This document shows, piece by piece, positions 1-5,563 of a stretch of 6,380 nt of DNA. Every line of letters starts with the position of its first letter. Positions within the stretch are counted from its first letter, which is position 1. A program made the translations under genes and the position numbers. Below the pieces are notes generated by a model. It was not told the DNA's origin. It worked only from the letters and a program-made list of their open reading frames with translations, and searched no databases. The stretch covers positions 1-6,380 of the forward strand of contig CATZPU010000072.1 of the NCBI GenBank assembly GCA_958422845.1, written 5' to 3'. This DNA is from an uncultured Lachnospiraceae bacterium (GTDB taxonomy: Bacteria; Bacillota; Clostridia; Lachnospirales; Lachnospiraceae).

Positions 1-803
1 AGAAGATGCAGTCTCTTCGCGGAAATTATGTGTCTATGATCTTTCAGGAGCCGATGACCTCTCTGAATCCGGTATTCCGTATCGGAGATCAGGTTGATGA
101 GGTTATCGAGCTTCACAACAGCATGAGCAAGGAGGCAGTGCGCGAGCGTACGGTCGAGATGCTTGAGCTTGTCGGCATTGCAAACAGCAAGGGCGTATGC
201 GAGATGTATCCGCACGAGCTTTCCGGCGGTATGCGTCAGCGTGTCATGATCGCAATGGCGCTGGCATGCAGCCCGAAGATCATCATTGCGGACGAGCCGA
301 CGACGGCGCTTGACGTGACGATTCAGGCACAGATCCTCGATCTTTTGCGTCAGCTTAAGGATAAGATCAATTCATCGATCATGCTGATCACACATGACCT
401 TGGCGTGATTGCCGAGATGGCAGATTTTGTAGTAGTTATGTACGCAGGCCGCGTAGTAGAGAAGGGAACGGTGCAGGAGATCTTCGAGAATCCGGCGCAT
501 CCGTATACGATCGGTCTGATGGCTTCCAAACCGGTAGTAGGTAAGCAGGTAGATAAGCTCTACTCGATTCCGGGCAAGGTGCCGAACCCGATCAATATGC
601 CGAATTACTGCTATTTCAAGGATCGCTGCGAGATGAACTGCGCACAGTGCGAGGGAGCATATCCGCAGGAGATCAGCTTGAGCGATACGCATAAGGTAAG
701 CTGCTATCGTTACTATGACGGCGGAAAGATTTCTGATGAAGAAAAGAAAGATATTCTGGAGGGGCATATGACTGCTCCGGCGGATAAGAAGGAGGGAAAA
801 TAG
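1..803 (+). CDS. oppD: Oligopeptide/dipeptide ABC transporter ATP-binding protein, OppD/DppD type (5' partial)
   Basis: This is one of the two cytoplasmic ATPases that power import of peptides (or, in some relatives, nickel or other small solutes) through an OppBC-type permease pair. The gene enters from the left edge, so the Walker A P-loop is missing. Counting from the first in-window Met (base 6, an internal residue rather than the real start), I see the Q-loop FQEPMTSLNP (about 12-22), the ABC signature LSGGMRQR (72-79), Walker B IIIADEP (92-98), the ALDV D-loop and the switch His130. The C-terminal oligopeptide-type extension follows (NPAHPYTIGL). Cysteines 202, 208, 215 and 233 match the C-x5-C-x6-C-x17-C spacing of the iron-sulfur site known in OppD/DppD proteins; Cys212 is extra. 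The stop codon abuts the next gene's ATG, so the two are co-transcribed. The family call is firm; the exact substrate (Opp versus Dpp) cannot be told from the ATPase. Confidence 0.93.
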   Translation, partial: KMQSLRGNYVSMIFQEPMTSLNPVFRIGDQVDEVIELHNSMSKEAVRERTVEMLELVGIANSKGVCEMYPHELSGGMRQRVMIAMALACSPKIIIADEPTTALDVTIQAQILDLLRQLKDKINSSIMLITHDLGVIAEMADFVVVMYAGRVVEKGTVQEIFENPAHPYTIGLMASKPVVGKQVDKLYSIPGKVPNPINMPNYCYFKDRCEMNCAQCEGAYPQEISLSDTHKVSCYRYYDGGKISDEEKKDILEGHMTAPADKKEGK

Positions 804-1829
804 ATGGCTGCAAAGACAAACGGCGTGATGACTGTAGAACATCCGGTGGAATACGATCCGCAGTATATTCTGATGGTCAATGAGCTGAAAAAATATTTTC
901 CCATAAAGGGCGGAATGGTATCGCGTACAAAGGGCTACGTAAAGGCTGTTGACGGCGTTACCTTCAACTTAAAACGCGGTACGACAATGGGACTTGTAGG
1001 AGAGTCCGGCTGCGGAAAGACAACGACAGGACGTACGATCCTGCGTCTTTCCGGTGAAAAAACAGGCGGACAGGTACTCTTTAACGGCAAAGAAGTCTAT
1101 GACTTGAGCCATGAGGAGATGCGCGCTCTGCGTACAAAGATGCAGATCATCTTTCAGGACCCGTTTTCCAGTCTTTCTCCGCGTCTTCCGGTAGGTGAGA
1201 TCATCGGAGAAGCTGTCCGTGAGCATAAGCTTGTGCCAAAAGCTGAGTTTAACGATTATATCGATCAGGTCATGGATAACTGCGGACTGCAGCCGTTCCA
1301 TAAGGACAGATATCCGCATGAGTTCTCAGGAGGACAGAGACAGCGTATCTGTATCGCGCGTGCGCTTGCACTGAATCCGGAGTTCGTTGTCTGCGACGAG
1401 CCGGTATCCGCGCTTGACGTGTCGATTCAGGCACAGATCATCAACCTTCTGAACGAGCTTCAGGAGAAATATTCGCTGACGTATCTGTTTATCTCACACG
1501 ACCTTTCCGTCGTAGAGCATATTTCCGATACGGTAGGCGTTATGTACCTCGGTAATCTCGTAGAGTATGGTGAGACGGCGGACATCTTCAAGAATCCGCT
1601 TCATCCGTATACAAAGGCTCTGTTTTCGGCGATCCCGATTCCGGACCCGAATGCGAGAATGAACCGTATCGTATTAGAGGGCTCTATCCCGTCTCCGGCA
1701 AATCCGCCGTCAGGATGTAAATTCCATACGCGCTGCCCGTACTGCACGGCACGCTGTAAGGAAGAGGCTCCGAAGCAGAAAGAGGTAGAGAAGGGACATT
1801 ACGTAGTATGTCACCTGTACGATAAATAA
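804..1829 (+). CDS. oppF: Oligopeptide/dipeptide ABC transporter ATP-binding protein, OppF/DppF type
   Basis: This complete 341-residue ATPase is the partner of the upstream ATPase in the nucleotide-binding heterodimer of a peptide importer. In order it shows Walker A GESGCGKT (66-73), Q-loop FQDP (117-120, Gln118), signature FSGGQRQR (174-181), Walker B VVCDEP (195-200), the D-loop SALD, and the switch His232 (ISHDLS). The oligopeptide C-terminal domain begins at NPLHPYTKAL (264-273). Cys305, 311, 318 and 336 reproduce the C-x5-C-x6-C-x17-C pattern seen in the upstream gene; Cys314 is extra. The first ATG is chosen because AAGGAGGG (789-796) lies 7 nt upstream, inside the end of the preceding gene, and because the N-terminal stretch before ILMVNELKKYFP is normal for OppF. 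There is no gap between the two genes, and a terminator follows at 1850-1882. Length and motifs are typical. The substrate is not determined. Confidence 0.95.
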   Translation: MAAKTNGVMTVEHPVEYDPQYILMVNELKKYFPIKGGMVSRTKGYVKAVDGVTFNLKRGTTMGLVGESGCGKTTTGRTILRLSGEKTGGQVLFNGKEVYDLSHEEMRALRTKMQIIFQDPFSSLSPRLPVGEIIGEAVREHKLVPKAEFNDYIDQVMDNCGLQPFHKDRYPHEFSGGQRQRICIARALALNPEFVVCDEPVSALDVSIQAQIINLLNELQEKYSLTYLFISHDLSVVEHISDTVGVMYLGNLVEYGETADIFKNPLHPYTKALFSAIPIPDPNARMNRIVLEGSIPSPANPPSGCKFHTRCPYCTARCKEEAPKQKEVEKGHYVVCHLYDK

Positions 1830-1849
1830 AAAACGGAAGTATGATATAC

Positions 1850-1882
1850 AGCTCCTCAGAATTTCGGTTCTGGGGAGTTTTT
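1850..1882 (+). terminator. Rho-independent terminator after the oppDF genes
   Basis: CTCCTCAGAA (1852-1861) pairs with TTCTGGGGAG (1868-1877) through one G-U pair around a 6-nt loop TTTCGG, and is followed at once by five T. It begins about 20 nt after the oppF stop and ends only about 9 nt before the AAAGGA ribosome binding site of the next gene. It could therefore insulate that gene or meter read-through into it. Confidence 0.85.
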
Positions 1883-1905
1883 AAAAACAGAAAGGAAACG
1901 ACAGT

Positions 1906-2226
1906 ATGAACGACAGTTGGAAAAAATATCAGAAAAATCAGGATGAAGAGGATGACGGGCGTACTGTCGCAGATATGAGCGACGTGCAGCGCAGTACATT
2001 TCTGGGCGGATGGCGTCCGATAGGCAGCAGCGCCGTACCGGAAAAGCCGGAGCGGCCGGACGAAAATCAGAGCTCCAAACGCCGTCCGTGGGAGGATGAT
2101 TCCCTGACGAAAGAAGAACGGCGTATGTATGTGCTTGGAGCGATGAAGGCAGCGCTTCTGATCGGTATGGTCTATCTGATCGGAGGAGGACTGCTGATCG
2201 CGCTGCTGCTTGCGCTGTGGCGGTAG
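1906..2226 (+). CDS. Small single-pass membrane protein of unknown function
   Basis: I do not recognise this 106-residue protein. The first about 80 residues are charged and hydrophilic, with an acidic cluster QDEEDDG (12-18), a short hydrophobic/aromatic motif LGGWRPIG (33-40), a Pro/Glu/Arg-rich linker (44-62) and a charged stretch KEERR (69-73). A single hydrophobic helix rich in Leu, Ile and Gly follows (about 82-105) and ends in Trp-Arg. There is no N-terminal signal, so a C-terminally anchored protein with a cytoplasmic N-terminus is the simple reading. The start is supported by AAAGGA at 1891-1896, 9 nt upstream. No convincing promoter of its own is visible between the oppF stop and the start; a TATGAT at 1840-1845 lacks a good -35. 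Expression may come from read-through of the preceding terminator. Codon use resembles that of the opp genes, which suggests a resident gene. Confidence 0.72.
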   Translation: MNDSWKKYQKNQDEEDDGRTVADMSDVQRSTFLGGWRPIGSSAVPEKPERPDENQSSKRRPWEDDSLTKEERRMYVLGAMKAALLIGMVYLIGGGLLIALLLALWR

Positions 2227-2257
2227 AATGATAAATGATAGAGTGATAAATGGAAAA

Positions 2258-2301
2258 GCCGGAGTTGTACTGAGAAAAACAAAGTACAGCTCCGGTCTTT
2301 T
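2258..2301. terminator. Bidirectional hairpin terminator between convergent genes
   Basis: CCGGAGTTGTACT (2259-2271) pairs with AGTACAGCTCCGG (2283-2295) over 13 bp with a single G-U/A-C position, around an 11-nt A-rich loop. On the + strand it is followed by TCTTTT; on the - strand the arm is followed by CTTTTCC. It lies between the stop of the small membrane protein (2226) and the stop of the nuclease (2307), so it can end transcription from both sides. Confidence 0.85.
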
Positions 2302-2306
2302 CGTTG

Positions 2307-3236
2307 CTATGCTAACTCATTGTATTTTTGAATGAATTTATCGACGCTTTCTGCGCGTGCAGCAATTTTTAACAATTTTGTCAAAACAGGAAGCGTCTCT
2401 TTTAGTAAGCGTTCTTTTAAATCTTCAGGAACAGGGCCGCATTCCTGAAGCAGCTCTAGGATAGAATCAGCCTTTCCTTCAATTCTTCCTTCTTCTTTTC
2501 CATCCTGCTTTGCATAATACATGATTTCATCAAATTTCATAAGCTCCTGTCGCACCTCCGGTAAAATCTTCACGCGTTCTACACAGTCGTGTACCATTTG
2601 GATTTCTTTGTTTGAAACGTTATGAGCGCCGCTGTCATGGAGATAATTCAGCATAGATTTGATAGCGGCGTTGCCACCCTTTGTGCCTTTCGTGTAGAAA
2701 TAAAGAAATTGAAGACCGTCCTGATAGGGCATTTTCGGCAGCTCGATACACGCATTTTGAATCGTATATAACATGTAATCATAGCCGAAAGGATCAAAAT
2801 CTGTAATGTTTATAATGTAAAGATTGGGCAAGTGTGAAAAATTGTTTTCTCCGCTGTTCATATAACGTCCATCTATTTTGGCTTGGTAAAAACGGTTGTG
2901 ACGCGGATAATCCTTTTGACTGTGCAGATGCGGTTCTAAATCATAAAGATTCAGAATAGGCTGTGTGACATCTGTGCTGTCTGGTTTTGTGGTTCTATCT
3001 AATTCTGGTCTGATTTCTTCAATTTCAATATCCATGCGTATTCCACGGTGCTCGGGAGATATAGCGGGAATTACACGCTGTGCGATAACCCGTATATCGC
3101 CGATTTCTTTCTGGAGCAATACTGACAGCAGAGTGCGGCAGAAGATGTTGCCGACGTTAGGATCTGTTGCGACTGCGGTCATCAAAAAATCATCCAGTAC
3201 ATTTAAGTCTTCCAGTCTCCGTTTCGTATAGCTCAT
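2307..3236 (-). CDS. Rpn-family PD-(D/E)XK nuclease / putative transposase
   Basis: This 309-residue protein resembles the Rpn (recombination-promoting nuclease, PDDEXK_2 / transposase_31-like) families abundant in Clostridia. E. coli RpnA-type members cut DNA and raise RecA-independent recombination; the role of this member is inferred only. Candidate catalytic positions are Asp69 in GIRMDIEIEE and Glu101 in NLYDLEPH. The usual E-x-Q/K position reads E-P-H here (His103), so the third catalytic residue is unclear. Further family-like segments are RHNRFYQAKIDGRY (112-125), ITDFDPFGYDYMLYTI (144-159) and FLYFYTKGTKGGN (177-189). A charged Gly/Glu/Lys stretch (about 243-256) and a helical tail end the protein. 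I chose ATG 3236 because AGGAGG lies 7 nt upstream. An in-frame TTG at 3323 would add 29 residues but has no ribosome binding site. The gene looks AT-richer than its neighbours, which fits horizontal acquisition. Confidence 0.87.
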   Translation of the reverse strand: MSYTKRRLEDLNVLDDFLMTAVATDPNVGNIFCRTLLSVLLQKEIGDIRVIAQRVIPAISPEHRGIRMDIEIEEIRPELDRTTKPDSTDVTQPILNLYDLEPHLHSQKDYPRHNRFYQAKIDGRYMNSGENNFSHLPNLYIINITDFDPFGYDYMLYTIQNACIELPKMPYQDGLQFLYFYTKGTKGGNAAIKSMLNYLHDSGAHNVSNKEIQMVHDCVERVKILPEVRQELMKFDEIMYYAKQDGKEEGRIEGKADSILELLQECGPVPEDLKERLLKETLPVLTKLLKIAARAESVDKFIQKYNELA

Positions 3237-3243
3237 AAAAGGT

Positions 3244-3249
3244 CCTCCT
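3244..3249 (-). promoter_or_regulatory. Ribosome binding site fixing the nuclease start
   Basis: On the - strand the sequence reads AAAAGGAGGACCTTTTATG: a full AGGAGG 7 nt before the ATG at 3236. It decides against the longer TTG start, which has no Shine-Dalgarno. Confidence 0.85.
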
Positions 3250-3332
3250 TTTGCTAATAAGGGCAGACCGTGATGCCGCGAATACGAACAAAAACTGATA
3301 AATGCACGTTCTCTAAGGGGCAATTTCGGACT

Positions 3333-3369
3333 GCCAACAATGAAATTAAGTAACTGTGAAAATGTTGGC
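3333..3369 (-). repeat. Inverted repeat in the nuclease leader (possible hairpin)
   Basis: GCCAACA (3333-3339) and TGTTGGC (3363-3369) are perfect 7-bp inverted arms separated by 23 nt. They fall inside the transcribed leader of the nuclease gene and enclose the stop codon (3346-3348) of the candidate leader ORF. There is no U-tract behind either arm, so this is not an ordinary terminator. A regulatory RNA fold or a DNA operator are both possible. Confidence 0.45.
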
Positions 3370-3432
3370 GATGAGCCAGAAATATGCCTTTTGAGAAATG
3401 CCGAAGAAAACGGCAGGCGAAATGATTTTCAC
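3346..3432 (-). CDS. Candidate 28-codon leader peptide upstream of the nuclease
   Basis: A GTG at 3432 opens a 28-codon frame ending in TAA (3348-3346). AGGAG at 3446-3442 lies 9 nt before it. The peptide would be hydrophobic and aromatic, with segments such as SPAVFFGIS and AYFWLIANIF, starting with Lys-Ile-Ile after the initiator. It lies wholly in the leader between the nuclease promoter and its start, in a different frame from the nuclease. A weakness is that the predicted transcript start (about 3446) would put the ribosome binding site at the extreme 5' end of the mRNA. It could be a regulatory leader peptide, a decayed coding remnant or chance. Low confidence. Confidence 0.3.
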   Translation of the reverse strand: MKIISPAVFFGISQKAYFWLIANIFTVT

Positions 3433-3452
3433 AAGAAATTACTCCTGTTTAC

Positions 3453-3481
3453 ATCATAGTATAGATTCAGTAGGGTGTCAA
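3453..3481 (-). promoter_or_regulatory. Consensus sigma-A promoter of the nuclease gene
   Basis: Reading the - strand, TTGACA (3481-3476) is followed after exactly 17 nt by TATGAT (3458-3453). This is a perfect -35 and a -10 with one deviation, at ideal spacing. Transcription should begin near 3446, giving a leader of about 210 nt before the nuclease ATG. An 8-bp palindrome AGAATTCT (3481-3488) touches the upstream edge of the -35 and could be part of an operator, but it is too short to press. Confidence 0.82.
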
Positions 3482-3590
3482 GAATTCTGAACAAAAAATA
3501 GGGTTGTTGAGTAAAAAGAACAAAAAGTAGAAAATTATTAATGGAATTATTGACTCTGTTTTTGTAAATGACGGTATGATAGGATAAAAG
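3482..3590. other. AT-rich spacer without a recognisable gene
   Basis: Between the nuclease promoter and the transporter terminator lie about 109 AT-rich bases. A + strand TTGACT (3550-3555) and TATGAT (3575-3580) are present, but the spacing is 19 nt and any transcript would run at once into the 3591-3640 hairpin and antisense to the transporter. I see no other structure here. Confidence 0.5.
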
Positions 3591-3640
3591 AAAAGGATGT
3601 CAGTATACGATGATGTTTCAGTGTATAATGACATCCTTTT
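3591..3640 (-). terminator. Rho-independent terminator of the MFS transporter gene
   Basis: AAAAGGATGTCA (3591-3602) and TGACATCCTTTT (3629-3640) are perfect 12-bp inverted arms. The stem can extend inward through GTATAC / GTGTAT with G-U pairs and a 2-nt bulge. On the - strand the hairpin starts 8 nt after the transporter stop and runs into CTTTTATCC after the arm's own T-run. On the + strand the right arm also ends in five T, so it can act in both directions and shields the nuclease promoter. Confidence 0.85.
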
Positions 3641-3648
3641 TATATAAG

Positions 3649-4845
3649 TCATCTTGTACTCTTTTTTCCACACATCAGATACAACAGCGTCACGATCAGC
3701 AATATCGGGAAAAAGATTCCGCTTAATATTCCCATCTTCATATTTCCATCTGCAAGATCAGAAACAAAGCCGACGAGCGACGGACCTCCTCCGCAGCCGA
3801 CATCTCCGGCGAGAGCCAGAAATGCAAACATAGCTGTGCCGCCTGTGGGGATAGCTCTAGCGGCGAGGCTAAAGGTTCCGGGCCACATGACGCCGACAGA
3901 CAGTCCGCACAGAGCGCATCCGATCAGTCCCAGCACCGGAGAAGGGGACAGGGACGCAAGCAGGTAGCTTATCAGGCACAGAATGCCGCAGCAGCACATA
4001 TATTTATATAAGGAAACGTGTTCGCTGATCTTGGCGTAAATGATGCGGGAAAGTCCCATCAGCACGGCAAAGGCACACGGTCCTGCAAGGTCTCCGATCG
4101 TTTTGGAAACATGAAGTCCTGATTCGGCAAAGGCGGACGCCCACTGGCTGATTCCCTGTTCACAGGCTCCGGCACAGATCATCAGGACGATCATGAACCA
4201 GAACGTTTTGCTGCGGATAAGCGCAGCGACCGGCATGCCTTCCCCTTCTTCATTTAGGGAGGTGATCGGAACCTGTGTAAAGTAAAAGGCATTGAGCATA
4301 GGGACGATTGCCCACAGGCATGCAAGGATTCTCCAGTTTTCAATTCCGAATATAGTAAAGAAAAGCGTAGACAGTAAAATGACGGCTGCATGTCCCCAGC
4401 AGTAAAAAGAGTGCAGCAGTCCCATTGCTGCCTTTTTTCGTTTGGTAGGGCAGGCTTCTACGATCGGGCTGATCAGAACCTCGATCAATCCGCCGCCGAT
4501 CGCGTATATGATCGCTGCAAAAAGGATTCCGATGAACGGATCAGGCATAATATCAGGAAGAAAAGCAAGGGATAATAGTCCCAGACAGGAAAAGACCTGA
4601 GCTGCGACAACGCTGATACGGTAGCCGATACGATCGACAAAGGCTGCCGCAAGAAAATCAACAATAAGCTGCACACCGAAATTGAAAGTAATTAAAAGTG
4701 CGATTTTTTCAAGTGAAATGCCAAATTCCCGCTGAAAGGTCAAAAACAGCAGGGGAACAAAATTATTGACGATCGCCTGAATGATATATCCGGTAAAACA
4801 GGCATATAAAGTATGGTTGTAGTTTTCTTTTATACGGGTTTTCAT
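3649..4845 (-). CDS. Major facilitator superfamily (MFS) transporter, 12 TM
   Basis: This 398-residue integral membrane protein has the length and hydrophobic pattern of a 12-helix MFS secondary transporter. TM1 is around 11-35. After TM2 the motif A-like loop DFLAAAFVDRIGYR (63-76) carries the Asp/Arg pattern of the family. Residues 191-212 form the hydrophilic central loop between the two six-helix halves (acidic NEEGEG, then Arg/Lys). A second, weaker loop of this kind, RIIYAKISEH (267-276), lies in the C-terminal half. Gly-rich helices (GGGLIE 117-122, GCGGGPSLVG about 350-359) resemble sugar/fucose-permease-like MFS proteins, but the substrate cannot be read from the sequence. A Cys cluster CCCGILC (284-290) is notable. 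The start has GAGAGG 9 nt upstream (4860-4855). It has its own promoter (4977-5005) and terminator and is divergent from the cupin operon, so a shared regulator is possible. Drug efflux is an alternative role. Confidence 0.9.
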   Translation of the reverse strand: MKTRIKENYNHTLYACFTGYIIQAIVNNFVPLLFLTFQREFGISLEKIALLITFNFGVQLIVDFLAAAFVDRIGYRISVVAAQVFSCLGLLSLAFLPDIMPDPFIGILFAAIIYAIGGGLIEVLISPIVEACPTKRKKAAMGLLHSFYCWGHAAVILLSTLFFTIFGIENWRILACLWAIVPMLNAFYFTQVPITSLNEEGEGMPVAALIRSKTFWFMIVLMICAGACEQGISQWASAFAESGLHVSKTIGDLAGPCAFAVLMGLSRIIYAKISEHVSLYKYMCCCGILCLISYLLASLSPSPVLGLIGCALCGLSVGVMWPGTFSLAARAIPTGGTAMFAFLALAGDVGCGGGPSLVGFVSDLADGNMKMGILSGIFFPILLIVTLLYLMCGKKSTR

Positions 4846-4899
4846 TTGACAGTACCTCTCATTTTTTGTCGCGCAGATAACAGCGGCTCCAATCTTTTG

Positions 4900-4951
4900 G
4901 CAAATAAGCAGCTCAAAAATTTCTTACATTTTGAAATATGCAAATAAACAG
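4900..4951 (-). repeat. Direct repeat pair in the MFS transporter leader
   Basis: GCAAATAAGCAG (4900-4911) and GCAAATAAACAG (4940-4951) match at 11 of 12 positions and start 40 bp apart, close to four helical turns. Both lie between the predicted transporter transcript start (about 4970) and its ATG. A short inverted pair, ATTTC (4919-4923) and GAAAT (4933-4937), sits between them. They could be a pair of regulator sites acting as a roadblock, or an RNA element. No known riboswitch is recognised. Confidence 0.4.
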
Positions 4952-4976
4952 ATCATGAGTCTCCGTACCTATATGA

Positions 4977-5005
4977 ATTTTATGGAAAAAAGAAGGCGCT
5001 GTCAA
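4977..5005 (-). promoter_or_regulatory. Sigma-A promoter of the MFS transporter gene
   Basis: On the - strand TTGACA (5005-5000) is followed after 17 nt by TAAAAT (4982-4977). That is a perfect -35 and a -10 one base from consensus. The start point should be near 4970, leaving a leader of about 125 nt. An imperfect dyad, AAGTAT...ATACCTT (about 5004-5021), overlaps and extends upstream of the -35. Confidence 0.8.
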
Positions 5006-5040
5006 GTATCTGTAAAATACCTTAAATTTTTCTGAATCAA

Positions 5041-5070
5041 GGCGATTAAAGTTGACAATTTCTGGCGATT
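5041..5070 (+). repeat. GGCGATT direct repeat flanking the cupin -35 box
   Basis: GGCGATT occurs at 5041-5047 and again at 5064-5070, with starts 23 bp apart (about two helical turns). The copies bracket the TTGACA box of the cupin promoter, a usual placement for a regulator site. Seven bases repeated once is weak statistical support. Confidence 0.35.
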
Positions 5071-5080
5071 CTTTTAAGAT
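5052..5080 (+). promoter_or_regulatory. Sigma-A promoter of the cupin / zinc-ribbon operon
   Basis: TTGACA (5052-5057) is followed after 17 nt by TAAGAT (5075-5080), giving a predicted start near 5087. A second AT-rich TATTAT at 5086-5091 lacks a matching -35. The -35 boxes of this promoter and the divergent transporter promoter are about 46 bp apart. The leader to the cupin ATG is about 130 nt. It holds possible GGCGC (5157-5161) / GCGCC (5185-5189) arms, but I recognise no riboswitch or terminator in it. Confidence 0.7.
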
Positions 5081-5205
5081 GATGGTATTATAAATTATGG
5101 TGCAAACACAGAAAAACTCAGTGTGCAGCAGGTTTCATGCCGTGCAAAAAAGCGCAGGCGCGATGTTAAGCCGCAGGAGCCGGAGCGCCCAAATGAGTCT
5201 GTGGA

Positions 5206-5211
5206 AAGGAG
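5206..5211 (+). promoter_or_regulatory. Ribosome binding site fixing the cupin start
   Basis: AAGGAG lies 7 nt before the ATG at 5219. An in-frame GTG at 5123 would add 32 residues of basic, low-quality sequence and has no Shine-Dalgarno, so the shorter protein is preferred. Confidence 0.8.
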
Positions 5212-5218
5212 CAAAAGC

Positions 5219-5560
5219 ATGGTCAGAAAAGCACAAGTCGAGATAAAGAAAGAGCTTCGCGGAGGAAAGGGTGAGGTGGAGATCACTCACATCATTTCAA
5301 AGGAGGAATTGAATGGTCACGGAAATATGTATGCGATGATGCGTCTGAAGCCGGGATGCAGTATCGGCATGCATCAGCATATCGGAAATACAGAGCCGTA
5401 TTTTATTCTTGAGGGAAGCGGAACATTTGTGGACAATGACGGTTCAAGAACGGAAGTAGGACCGGGAGACGTATGTGTGATCGAAGTGGGCCAGAGCCAT
5501 GCGATAGAGAATAATTCTGATAAAGATCTTGTGTTTATGGCACTTATATACAATGAGTAA
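5219..5560 (+). CDS. Small single-domain cupin protein
   Basis: This 113-residue protein is one cupin beta-barrel. Cupin motif 1 is complete: G46-x5-H52-x-H54-x4-E59-x6-G66 (core HQHIGNTEPYFILEG). Motif 2 follows as G83-x5-E89-x-G91-x2-H94-x3-N98, with Glu in place of the usual Pro. His52, His54, Glu59 and His94 would bind one divalent metal ion. Small stand-alone cupins include isomerases, dioxygenases and sugar- or metabolite-binding sensors, so the reaction cannot be named. No DNA-binding domain is attached and there is no signal peptide, so the protein should be cytoplasmic. It heads an operon: the next gene starts 17 nt after its stop. It is divergent from the MFS transporter, which makes a shared substrate or shared control possible but unproven. 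Confidence 0.9.
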   Translation: MVRKAQVEIKKELRGGKGEVEITHIISKEELNGHGNMYAMMRLKPGCSIGMHQHIGNTEPYFILEGSGTFVDNDGSRTEVGPGDVCVIEVGQSHAIENNSDKDLVFMALIYNE

Positions 5561-5563
5561 TGC

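Noticed and set aside
372..842. 156-codon open frame on the - strand
   Set aside because: It lies opposite the oppD coding frame with clear ABC motifs; it has no ribosome binding site and no sensible protein features.
969..1319. 116-codon open frame on the - strand
   Set aside because: Antisense shadow of oppF, covering the Walker A to Q-loop region of a well-supported gene.
2230..2252. GATAAATG repeated twice after the small membrane protein gene
   Set aside because: Eight bases repeated in AT-rich sequence between a stop codon and a terminator; likely chance.
2965..3231. 88-codon + strand open frame
   Set aside because: Antisense to the N-terminal half of the nuclease; no ribosome binding site or promoter.
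3333..3369. Inverted repeat read as a terminator or as a mobile element end
   Set aside because: There is no U-tract on either side, and it lies inside the transcribed leader rather than at a unit boundary; kept only as a possible regulatory fold.
3550..3580. + strand TTGACT / TATGAT promoter-like pair
   Set aside because: The 19-nt spacer is too long, and the transcript would enter a terminator hairpin and run antisense to the transporter gene.
3467..3673. 68-codon - strand open frame past the transporter stop
   Set aside because: It runs through the strong terminator hairpin and AT-rich spacer and overlaps the nuclease -35 box; its composition is that of random AT-rich DNA.
5097..5243. 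ATG-initiated open frame in the cupin leader, running into the cupin gene out of frame
   Set aside because: It has no Shine-Dalgarno and starts almost at the predicted transcript start; the product is basic and featureless.
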